Shown: positions 33,395 through 40,069 of the stretch, one piece after another
How positions within the stretch are numbered: the first letter of the stretch is position 1
Layout of the letters: the number at the start of each line of letters is the position of its first letter
Assembly (NCBI GenBank): GCA_902529805.1
Contig: CABZXU010000015.1
Location: forward strand, 1 to 40,909
Origin: an uncultured Marinoscillum sp.
Lineage (GTDB): Bacteria; Bacteroidota; Bacteroidia; Cytophagales; MED-G16
Direction: 5' to 3'
Length of the DNA: 40,909 bases
The notes under the pieces: generated by a model
The model's input: only the letters and a program-made list of their open reading frames with translations
Told to the model about the DNA's origin: nothing
The model's database searches: none
Position numbers and translations under genes: made by a program

Positions 33395-33940
33395 ATGAAA
33401 ACATTTAATGTGATTTATTTATTGACCTTTCTTTTTTTAGTATCATGTCAGACACAAACTGCTGAAGTTACTGAGAAAGACATTGAACCAACAAAAATTG
33501 GAATAGAAGTAGCTGATGATGGAACTGAAATTGATTTAATTGCCGGAGATCTTTCAACTAATGATGTTTGGAAAAATTATATGAAAGCTCATAATGATGG
33601 AGATTTGGATAAAATAAGAGAAATGGATTCCGAGAATATTAAAGTTTGGGGTCCTAGAGGAGAATATGTTGATGGGGTAGACGCTCATATTGAGTTTTTG
33701 AGCCAATGGTTTAAGGATGCGTCTCCAATATGGGAAATTAATTATTTAATTGCTAACGAGTTAACTGATCAAGAAGGTGTTAGAAAACAATGGGTAACAT
33801 CCGGAAGTGATATTACTCTAACTGTTGAAGGCAATGAAGTTAAAGCTGTTCAGGTTATTGATGCTTTAATATCAAATGGTAAAATTGAAGGTTTTTACGT
33901 TTATGAGAGAGTAAAGCAGGATAATGAAAATGGATTGTAG
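33395..33940 (+). CDS. NTF2/SnoaL-like lipoprotein
   Basis: A 181-residue lipoprotein (MKTFNVIYLLTFLFLVSCQT, Cys at residue 18). A 35-residue linker (TEKDIEPTKIGIEVADDG) precedes an NTF2-like domain: DVWKNYMKAHNDGDLDKIREM, NIKVWGPRGEYVDGVDAHIEF, IWEINYLIANELTDQEGVRKQW and GFYVYERVKQ. It is a more distant relative of the proteins at 27623 and 32761 and lacks their WSG linker. It is transcribed divergently from the 32761-33273 gene. A TAAGTTTG box lies 44 bases before its ATG. Confidence 0.8.
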   Translation: MKTFNVIYLLTFLFLVSCQTQTAEVTEKDIEPTKIGIEVADDGTEIDLIAGDLSTNDVWKNYMKAHNDGDLDKIREMDSENIKVWGPRGEYVDGVDAHIEFLSQWFKDASPIWEINYLIANELTDQEGVRKQWVTSGSDITLTVEGNEVKAVQVIDALISNGKIEGFYVYERVKQDNENGL

Positions 33941-33986
33941 ATAATATCTATAGTTGATTTAATATATTAAGAAGTATTATATTTAT

Positions 33987-34643
33987 TTAGCTATTCTCTA
34001 TTATTTCTTTATAGTGATATATTTTAAGTCCTTTTTGCATTGATTTTGAAACATTAATCATAGAAATTGCAACATTTTTTGCCTTTATAGGTTTATATAT
34101 TTCAGGCATTAGAAAAGAAAATTTCGGCATTAAAAATTGAGCTATTTTTTCTCCTATTCTCCTATCTTTTCTATTACCTAATAGCAAAGAAGGACGATAA
34201 ATAGATGTAGACAGTAAGTTCATATTTATAATGTTTTTTTCAATCTCACCCTTAAGATTTAGATAAAAGTTGTCACTTTTATATTTTGCACCTGCAGTTG
34301 ATACTAAAGAAAAATTTTTTACTTTAAATTTTTTGCATGCTAATGCAATATTTGAATTAATATCATAATCAATCTTTCTATATTCATCTTTATTCCAGTT
34401 TACTTTGGATTGAGTTGTTCCTATCGCTGAAAATACAAAATCACTATTTTTAATTGTATTAGAAATTTCTTCATAATTTGAAAAATCAATAATATGATTA
34501 GTTATTTTTCTATGATTTGAATTAAATAACTTTCTTGTAACAAAATTTATTTTTTTAAAAAATGAATCTTTTACCATTTCTTCTTTTAGGAAAGTTCCTA
34601 TTAGTCCAGTTCCTCCAAAAAGTGTTATTTCAACAGATTTCAT
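33987..34643 (-). CDS. NAD(P)-binding oxidoreductase (atypical SDR, HTATIP2-like)
   Basis: A 218-residue Rossmann-fold protein. The N-terminal nucleotide motif is ITLFGGTGLIGTFLKEEM (GGTGLIG at about residues 9-15). FVFSAIGTTQSK and FSLVSTAGAK, then LLSTSIYRPSLLLGNRKDRR, are typical of the atypical short-chain dehydrogenase group near HTATIP2 and the NAD(P)H-binding epimerase-like proteins. The substrate is unknown. No signal peptide is seen, so it is cytoplasmic. Its ATG overlaps the stop of the serine-hydrolase gene (ATGA). Confidence 0.85.
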   Translation of the reverse strand: MKSVEITLFGGTGLIGTFLKEEMVKDSFFKKINFVTRKLFNSNHRKITNHIIDFSNYEEISNTIKNSDFVFSAIGTTQSKVNWNKDEYRKIDYDINSNIALACKKFKVKNFSLVSTAGAKYKSDNFYLNLKGEIEKNIINMNLLSTSIYRPSLLLGNRKDRRIGEKIAQFLMPKFSFLMPEIYKPIKAKNVAISMINVSKSMQKGLKIYHYKEIIENS

Positions 34644-35770
34644 TTATGAGATTCAACAACTTTTTTAACAAATTCTCCAATTTTATTTGAATTTATCCAT
34701 CTTGCAACAATCACCATATTATTATCAGGTATAATAATTATATAATTTCCACCAAATCCTGACGCATAATAAATTGTTTCAGGGAGACCTTTCCATTTTC
34801 TTTTATCTTTATTTAACCACCACATATAACCATAAGAAGGGTTGTTTTCTGAAGGTTTAGTCGCTCTTTTGATCCAATTTGCAGATAGAAGTCTTTTTCC
34901 TTTCCATAGTCCTTTTCTTAAAAATAATAAACCAAACCGGGCATGGTCTTCTGAGTTTATAAATAATCCACCACCAAAATGACCACCACCGCTAACAGAT
35001 TGAATATTTAAACCATCAATTATTACCATTGATTTATTATAACCATACCATCTCCAAGTAGTTGAAGCACCTATAGGGCCCATAATTTTGTTTTTTAATA
35101 CCTCAGGTAAAGGTTTTCTAAAAACATTTAAAAGAGAATATGATAATAAATTTACTCTTACATCATTATACTTATATTTTCTTCCTGGTGGTAATAGTTT
35201 TTGTTTTTTAATTTCTTCTATATTTAGGTTTTTTGGAGGTCTATCTGCCCAATCATGCATTCCAAAGAGTTCACCGGACCATTCTGATGATTGGTTTAGT
35301 AAATGGTGCCATGTTATCATACTATTGTGAGGATCATCAAACTTTCCATCCCAAACATAGTTTTTTACATAGTTTTCAATCTCAATTATTTTTTTATCAA
35401 AAGCAATTCCAGCCATCGTAGAAAGATAACTTTTAGTTACACTAAATGTCATATCAACTCTTTTTGTATCGCCCCACTTTCCAACTATATATCCGTTTTT
35501 TATAATTAAACCATTTGGTTTTCCTCTATCTTTTGTTGGTCCCTTTATTTTAAAGTAAGGTTCTTTTCCAAATGATTTTATTATAGAAATTCTTAAATCA
35601 TTTTCAACTGAATTTTCGTTATCAATAGCAAACTTTATTGCATTCTTTATTTTATCAGAAATTAAACCTTGAGATTCTGGAGATTTTTCAATCCATTTTT
35701 TATCTGGAAAATAAATATCCTGTGAATATCCTTTAAAACAAATTAAAAAAAATATAAATAGTTTTTTCAT
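34640..35770 (-). CDS. Secreted serine hydrolase, class-C beta-lactamase-like
   Basis: A 376-residue exported member of the serine beta-lactamase-like/penicillin-binding-protein group. The signal peptide is MKKLFIFFLICFKGYSQ, cleaved at S-Q. The nucleophile motif FSVTKSYLS places Ser110 and Lys113 (SxxK). The second motif is Tyr-Asn in KYKYNDVRVNLLS. The third region (HFGGGLFINSEDHARFGLLF, YGYMWWLNKDK, YASGFGGNYIIIIPDNNMVI) is typical. Such proteins are often esterases or peptidases, so a beta-lactam role should not be assumed. It heads a two-gene unit with the oxidoreductase. Confidence 0.88.
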   Translation of the reverse strand: MKKLFIFFLICFKGYSQDIYFPDKKWIEKSPESQGLISDKIKNAIKFAIDNENSVENDLRISIIKSFGKEPYFKIKGPTKDRGKPNGLIIKNGYIVGKWGDTKRVDMTFSVTKSYLSTMAGIAFDKKIIEIENYVKNYVWDGKFDDPHNSMITWHHLLNQSSEWSGELFGMHDWADRPPKNLNIEEIKKQKLLPPGRKYKYNDVRVNLLSYSLLNVFRKPLPEVLKNKIMGPIGASTTWRWYGYNKSMVIIDGLNIQSVSGGGHFGGGLFINSEDHARFGLLFLRKGLWKGKRLLSANWIKRATKPSENNPSYGYMWWLNKDKRKWKGLPETIYYASGFGGNYIIIIPDNNMVIVARWINSNKIGEFVKKVVESHK

Positions 35771-35850
35771 TACCCTAAGCTACACACTAGAAATTTAAAT
35801 TAAAAGAGAGCTGATTTATTAATAGATTTTATTATTAATTTTATATTTGA

Positions 35851-36363
35851 ATGAAGTATTTAACTATTACCATACTATTTTTTTTGTGGAATTCAACTTA
35901 TAGGTGTGCTGATGAAGAAGGATTAATAAGTTGTAAAAGAGTATCCAAAAGTATTATAGGTACTTGGCAAGGCTCACAAAATTCAACTGGAAATATTTTT
36001 GATGATAATTTTACTTTAGAAGTCACAAAAGCATCAAAATGTAGTTTTGAAGGAATAACTTCTTATTCAAAATCGACTACAACTTATAAGGTAAAGGGAG
36101 AAATAGATATGTATGGTTGGGTTAAATTTAGGGAGGTTGAATATATAAATGATGGAGGAGAATACACCAATTGTACACAAATTGAAACTGAATGTCAAAA
36201 AGTAAGGTGGCAAACGGGGACATTATTTGAAAAAGCAAAATACAGTGATAGTGAGTTTTCAGGTTCCTGGAAGTTAGAGGGAATAAACACAACCTCTGGA
36301 AATTCATGGAATGGTATGGTACTAAAATTAAGTGGAAAATTTAATTTACAAAAGTTAGATTAG
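35851..36363 (+). CDS. Exported protein of unknown function
   Basis: A 170-residue protein with a short hydrophobic leader (MKYLTITILFFLWNSTYRCA). The mature chain has several Cys (in YRCA, ISCKR, KCSFEG, TNCTQIETECQK) that could form disulfides. It looks like an all-beta, lipocalin-like domain: KSIIGTWQGSQNSTG, NFTLEVTKASKCSFEGITSY, TYKVKGEIDMYGWVKFREVEY and FSGSWKLEGINTTSGN. This would suit a small ligand-binding barrel, but I cannot name the family. It stands alone and is convergent with the 60-aa membrane gene, with 8 nt between the stops. Confidence 0.7.
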   Translation: MKYLTITILFFLWNSTYRCADEEGLISCKRVSKSIIGTWQGSQNSTGNIFDDNFTLEVTKASKCSFEGITSYSKSTTTYKVKGEIDMYGWVKFREVEYINDGGEYTNCTQIETECQKVRWQTGTLFEKAKYSDSEFSGSWKLEGINTTSGNSWNGMVLKLSGKFNLQKLD

Positions 36364-36371
36364 CTAATTAA

Positions 36372-36554
36372 TTATCTATTTCTTATATGTCTTATAAGTC
36401 TTACCAAACCCAAAACAAAATATATTATGCTTAGAATTAAAATCCATTGAGATAAAAAAGGTGAATTTATTTTTTCTGGAATATTGAAATAAACTAGTAA
36501 AGAAATTGAACCCATAAACAAATACAAATAAGAAATTTTTTGTAAGCTATACAT
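36372..36554 (-). CDS. 60-aa two-span membrane protein, unknown
   Basis: A 60-codon frame from the ATG at 36554 with two hydrophobic segments (YLYLFMGSISLLVYFNI, about residues 9-25, and WILILSIIYFVLGLVRLI, about 37-54) and a basic C-terminus (RHIRNR). The charge pattern fits a hairpin with both ends inside. No family is recognised. It may be co-transcribed with the 51-aa gene directly upstream. Confidence 0.55.
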   Translation of the reverse strand: MYSLQKISYLYLFMGSISLLVYFNIPEKINSPFLSQWILILSIIYFVLGLVRLIRHIRNR

Positions 36555-36568
36555 TTGAAATTTTTAGG

Positions 36569-36724
36569 TTAGATGTTACTTAATTGTTTTTTTAATTCAA
36601 TAACTCGTTTCAATCTTAAATTGGTTTTTAAAGATGATGAGTGTCCGGGATTGATTATACTTCTGTGAATCCTTTTTTGTAATTGATGAAGTTTATAAAA
36701 TAATTTTCCCTTGTCCACATTCAT
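36569..36724 (-). CDS. 51-aa basic protein, unknown
   Basis: A 51-codon frame from the ATG at 36724. Strongly basic and soluble-looking: MNVDKGKLFYKLHQLQKRIH, then RSIINPGHSSSLKTNLRLKR and a helical end VIELKKQLSNI. The Lys/Arg/His content and lack of hydrophobic stretches are unusual for a chance frame in AT-rich DNA. A nucleic-acid or ribosome contact is possible but unproven. It lies between two small membrane-protein genes on the same strand. Confidence 0.5.
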   Translation of the reverse strand: MNVDKGKLFYKLHQLQKRIHRSIINPGHSSSLKTNLRLKRVIELKKQLSNI

Positions 36725-36786
36725 ATTTAAACCTAAAAATATTTAATTTAAATTCAAAATAAGTTAACTCAATATATATTTAATTA

Positions 36787-37083
36787 TTACTTATCATAGT
36801 GATCATATAGGTATAGAGGAAGTGCTAATGAGAATCCAACAAATGATGCAATTATATATTTTGAAATATTTAAACCATTATTAATTTTTTTATAAATTAA
36901 ATAGCTAAAAAAAGATAAGTATGCAATCGATATATCCCATGAAATCATTGAAGTTGGATGAGAAGAATAAATTTCTGATATAAAATATTCAAATGTTGGA
37001 TTTGGGCCCTTTAGAAATAAAAATAAATGATAATAGGGAAGAATTACTCCCAGAAAGCAAAGTAATAAAAAAAGTAGTTTCAT
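36787..37083 (-). CDS. DUF2834 membrane protein
   Basis: A 98-residue protein with three hydrophobic segments (about residues 3-24, 46-62 and 75-91). It resembles DUF2834: an N-terminal segment then ILPYYHLFLFL, a middle block with TSMISWDISIAYLSFFSYLIY (conserved Trp-Asp) and a last segment ending ALPLYLYDH. Function is unknown. The ATG at 37083 is clear; 62 nt separate its stop from the 51-aa gene start downstream. Confidence 0.8.
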   Translation of the reverse strand: MKLLFLLLCFLGVILPYYHLFLFLKGPNPTFEYFISEIYSSHPTSMISWDISIAYLSFFSYLIYKKINNGLNISKYIIASFVGFSLALPLYLYDHYDK

Positions 37084-37427
37084 AGTTATAAATTTAATTT
37101 CTTAAACATAAGAGATTAAGATAAACTATTAAAGTATTAATTTGAAACTATCAATTAATTAATAATAATTAAAATGATAGTTACTTAAAAAAATTGTAAT
37201 TTAGGGAGATAAATAAGTGGGGTAGGATAAAATCCAAGGGTATCAATAGGATATATTAAACTACCCCTTACTTATTTAATATTTTACTAGGTATTCTAAT
37301 TACGAACTTAATTCTATTGGGTTTCTTTAATCAAAAAAAAATTTTATTAATATAAAAAATTCTAAATTTTCTCATATTCATTAAATACTTTTTTTGAATT
37401 GTATAATGGATAATGTACGTTTACCTT
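37084..37427. other. Intergenic stretch with a long imperfect stem-loop
   Basis: No convincing gene is seen here. The main feature is an inverted repeat, 37211-37225 against 37261-37277, described separately. The remainder is AT-rich and without recognisable repeats. It presumably also holds the promoter of the DUF2834 gene that starts leftward at 37083. Confidence 0.6.
37211..37277. repeat. Imperfect inverted repeat, candidate structured RNA
   Basis: AAATAAGTGGGGTAG (37211-37225) pairs with CTACCCCTTACTTATTT (37261-37277), giving 15 base pairs with one 2-base bulge and a 35-base loop. The loop could form a small ATCC/GGAT inner helix (37232-37235 with 37249-37252). There is no U-run after it on either strand, so it is not a standard terminator. 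It could be a small RNA, a leader element of the 45-aa frame downstream, or a protein-binding site. Confidence 0.45.
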
Positions 37428-37565
37428 ATGATTAAATGTAAACTGATTAAAGAATTTATAGAAAAAAAAACTTACGTTATTAAAAGGTATAGATTAAAAA
37501 TAATTTGGAGAGATGCTCTTCATAAAAAAATTTATGAGTCTTTTTATATTCCTAAAAACATCTAA
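37428..37565 (+). CDS. 45-aa basic peptide frame, uncertain
   Basis: An ATG frame (MIKCKLIKEFIEKKTYVIKR, then YRLKIIWRDALHKKIYESFY) with strongly basic composition. It starts 150 bases after the stem-loop and stops 7 bases before the end of the convergent gene at 37573. No homologue is recognised; it may be a chance frame. Confidence 0.3.
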   Translation: MIKCKLIKEFIEKKTYVIKRYRLKIIWRDALHKKIYESFYIPKNI

Positions 37566-37572
37566 TTATAAA

Positions 37573-37995
37573 TTATTCTACATACGATGCTTTAAAATTT
37601 AAGGTCTTTTTAACCATATCTAGTTCACCTGTAGCTATAATAAATTTTCCATTTGACAGATTATCAAGAGTATACAATTTAAAAATATTTCCATTCTTTC
37701 TATAAATACCTCTTAATATTGCTCTTGTTATTTCTTCTCCATTTTGTGTCCATGCTGTTCCAGTAAATTCACCTTGTCCATCAACATCTAGATGACTAGT
37801 AAAATTATAAGATAAATAAGCTCTACCATAAGGGCCAGCTTCTCCAGAGGCTGTCATCTTATAATTATTAAGATCTTCAGAATACATCATATCAACAACA
37901 AAATTAGCCTCAAAAAGACCATCACCATATTTTAAATCTTGTGAGAATAAATTAAAGGTTAAAAACATAATGGGTATAATTAATAATTTTTTCAT
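37573..37995 (-). CDS. Exported protein of unknown function
   Basis: A 140-residue protein with a signal peptide (MKKLLIIPIMFLTFNLFSQ, cleavage at S-Q). The mature part looks all-beta: LFEANFVVDMMYSEDLNNYK, GPYGRAYLSYNFTSHLDVDG, GEFTGTAWTQNGEEITRAIL, IFKLYTLDNLSNGKFIIATG and KTLNFKASYVE. The pattern of regularly spaced strands suggests a lipocalin-like or small beta-sandwich protein. I cannot name the family. It stands alone, 82 nt downstream of the 158-aa gene on the same strand. Confidence 0.7.
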   Translation of the reverse strand: MKKLLIIPIMFLTFNLFSQDLKYGDGLFEANFVVDMMYSEDLNNYKMTASGEAGPYGRAYLSYNFTSHLDVDGQGEFTGTAWTQNGEEITRAILRGIYRKNGNIFKLYTLDNLSNGKFIIATGELDMVKKTLNFKASYVE

Positions 37996-38077
37996 AGTTT
38001 CAAATATTTAAATTAAAAGTTAAACTTAAACACAAGTATTTAAAAAAATAAATTATTGAATTAAAATTGATTTAATT

Positions 38078-38554
38078 TTAATAAATGTATTGGTTGGGAC
38101 TAATTTTTACAATTTGTTTATTTTCCAAATCTATACCATAAAGGATTGAATTTCCTTCATCTTTTAAGCAATTTTTTGTGAATTCAAGACGGCAATTTGT
38201 TTTGTATTCATAAAAAAAAGCATCTCCGTCTAGATTATTTTCTTGACTTGCCAATTCTTCAATCTTATTTTCATCTATAGAAGATTTATTTTTAATTTTT
38301 GGTTCATCAAGTTCAACGATCATCATTTTTTCATCAGCTAAAATTACAACAGCATATTTTTTCCCTTTGGTTACTAATTTTTGTTCGTAAGGAACATTTT
38401 TGAGTATTTCAAAACCTGTCATGAAAACAACATTAATATCTTTATATTTTTTATTATCAAAATGTACGGATTTGCAATTATATACAAGTTTAGCACTAAG
38501 ACTATATGTTATTAATTGTAAAAAAATAATATATAGTAGGATTGATCTATACAT
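38078..38554 (-). CDS. Exported protein of unknown function
   Basis: A 158-residue protein with a hydrophobic leader (MYRSILLYIIFLQLITYSLS, cleavage likely at LSA). The mature chain shows strand-like segments (KDINVVFMTGFEILKNV, KYAVVILADEKMMIVELDE) and an acidic linker (SSIDENKIEELASQENNLDG). It then has CRLEFTKNCLKDEG and LYGIDLENKQIVKISPN. Three Cys lie in the mature part, two close together. No family is recognised. It is 31 nt downstream of the sugar dehydrogenase gene and probably in the same operon. Confidence 0.7.
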   Translation of the reverse strand: MYRSILLYIIFLQLITYSLSAKLVYNCKSVHFDNKKYKDINVVFMTGFEILKNVPYEQKLVTKGKKYAVVILADEKMMIVELDEPKIKNKSSIDENKIEELASQENNLDGDAFFYEYKTNCRLEFTKNCLKDEGNSILYGIDLENKQIVKISPNQYIY

Positions 38555-38585
38555 AACTAAACATATGGAATAAAAATTAGTTAAT

Positions 38586-39707
38586 TTATTTTGGAATTAA
38601 TTTAAAAATCCCTTTATTCTCAACCGATAAGTATATATAACCTTCAGGACTTTCTACAACATCTCTAACTCTTCCAATATCTTTAGCTATCTTTTCGCGA
38701 TAAATTACTTGATTTTGATCATCCAAAACCAATCTCTCCAAATAACCAAAGCTTAATGATCCAACAACTAAATTACCCTTCCAATTATCATATTTATCTG
38801 ATGATATATATTCAAAACAACTTGGTGCTATAGATGGTGTCCAATAATAAAGTGGTTGTTCCATTCCATATAATTTTTTAAGATTAGTTATTGTTGTACC
38901 ATTATAGTTTTTTCCATATGTTATAGTAGGCCACCCATAGTTTTTACCTTTTCTGATTATATTAATTTCATCACCACCCTTTGGTCCATGTTCGTTTGTC
39001 CATATCATTCCAGATTCTGGATGTAAAAATATTCCTTGCGGATTTCTGTGTCCATAAGAATAAATAGCATCTATAATATCATTTTTATCTACAAAAGGAT
39101 TGTCTTCAGGGATAGATCCATCTTCATTTATTCTATAAACCTTTCCTCCATCACGACTTAAATCTTGTGGATTTACATTTCTATTTCCTCTATCTCCAAT
39201 TGTAAAAAAAAGAAAGCCATTATTATCAAATTGAATTCTTGAGCCCCAATGTTGACCTTTTGTAGAATTTTCTTTGCCTCTATAAAGAATTTTTTTATTA
39301 ATTAATTTATTTTCGTCTAGAATAGCACTAATTATAGCAGTATTTCCACCATCGCTTTTATTTGAACTTTCAGCAAAAGATAAAAAAACTTTATTGTTTT
39401 GATCAAATTTTGGATGTAGTTCTATATCCATTAATCCACCTTGACCCATTAGATATATTTCAGGTACTCCAGAAATTTCCTGAACATCATTATTTTTAAG
39501 TTTAAAAATTTTCCCTCTTTTGTCAGTAAAAATTATCGTATTTTCATCTATGAATTCAAACGCCCAAATTATTTTATTATAATCATAAATTTTAATAATT
39601 TCATAATTAATAGAGATTGGGTCATTAGCAACCTCATATTTCTCTTGACTAAAAATATTTTTATTAGGAACTATAATTAAAAGCAATAAAATTAAATATA
39701 TTTTCAT
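38586..39707 (-). CDS. PQQ-dependent soluble sugar dehydrogenase (YliI/aldose dehydrogenase family)
   Basis: A 373-residue exported six-bladed propeller of the glucose/sorbosone dehydrogenase family, which oxidises aldose sugars with PQQ and passes electrons to the respiratory chain. The signal peptide is MKIYLILLLLIIVPNKNIFSQ. Family blocks: GQGGLMDIELHPKFDQN (with the catalytic-region His), GQHWGSRIQFDNNGFLFFTIGDRG, and SYGHRNPQGIFLHPESGMIW. WTNEHGPKGGDEINIIRKGK and NYGWPTITYGKNYNG complete the active-site face. No pqq biosynthesis genes are in the window, so PQQ may be made elsewhere or scavenged. Confidence 0.93.
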   Translation of the reverse strand: MKIYLILLLLIIVPNKNIFSQEKYEVANDPISINYEIIKIYDYNKIIWAFEFIDENTIIFTDKRGKIFKLKNNDVQEISGVPEIYLMGQGGLMDIELHPKFDQNNKVFLSFAESSNKSDGGNTAIISAILDENKLINKKILYRGKENSTKGQHWGSRIQFDNNGFLFFTIGDRGNRNVNPQDLSRDGGKVYRINEDGSIPEDNPFVDKNDIIDAIYSYGHRNPQGIFLHPESGMIWTNEHGPKGGDEINIIRKGKNYGWPTITYGKNYNGTTITNLKKLYGMEQPLYYWTPSIAPSCFEYISSDKYDNWKGNLVVGSLSFGYLERLVLDDQNQVIYREKIAKDIGRVRDVVESPEGYIYLSVENKGIFKLIPK

Positions 39708-39878
39708 ATGTTATTTTTTTAAATAAAACTAAATTTAATATTTAAAATTGGCAATATTATCAATTAAATTTTTCCTTATCTATTCTAAACTTAATACTAA
39801 AATTATCGAAGAAAATTCAAAAGTGTAAAGTATTATATTTTTTAATACTTAATTAATAAAATTTCAGATTTGAATATA
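39708..39878. other. Intergenic region without a recognised gene
   Basis: 171 AT-rich bases between the sugar dehydrogenase start and the GldL-like gene stop. It presumably holds the dehydrogenase promoter. An A/T-only hairpin (39828-39850) is present but lacks GC pairs and a U-run, so I assign it no function. Confidence 0.5.
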
Positions 39879-40046
39879 TTAGTTATTAAATTTATAGATA
39901 GCAAAAGATATGATAAATAAGCAAGTAAAGACACCGCTGCTTAAAAGTAGAGTAGGAGCTCCCATTAACTGCAAAACTTTGAATATTCCACTCATAATAA
40001 AGCTACATAGTGCAAGTACACCTGAGATATAAACTAACTTTTTCAA
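39879..40046 (-). CDS. 55-aa membrane peptide resembling the GldL transmembrane region
   Basis: A 55-codon frame from a TTG at 40046, the only start that keeps the first hydrophobic segment whole. The sequence reads KKLVYISGVLALCSFIMSGI, then FKVLQLMGAPTLLLSSG and VFTCLFIISFAIYKFNN, two spans with a FKVLQLMGA connection. That pattern is like the two-span GldL-like small proteins of Flavobacteriia. It has no C-terminal soluble domain, so it is not the full gliding-motor protein. It lies 23 nt downstream of the outer-membrane protein gene on the same strand. Confidence 0.5.
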   Translation of the reverse strand: MKKLVYISGVLALCSFIMSGIFKVLQLMGAPTLLLSSGVFTCLFIISFAIYKFNN

Positions 40047-40069
40047 ATCAAATTATAATTAGTTTTTAA

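Noticed and set aside
35088-35509. Three overlapping plus-strand frames of 62-80 codons
   Set aside because: They are antisense to the serine-hydrolase gene, which has clear catalytic motifs.
35842-35849. TATATTTG box before the exported protein gene at 35851
   Set aside because: It matches the -7 consensus but would place the transcription start inside the coding region, so it cannot serve the annotated ATG.
39828-39850. AAGTATTA/TAATACTT hairpin in the intergenic region
   Set aside because: The 8-bp stem has a single G:C pair and no U-run follows; expected by chance in DNA this AT-rich.
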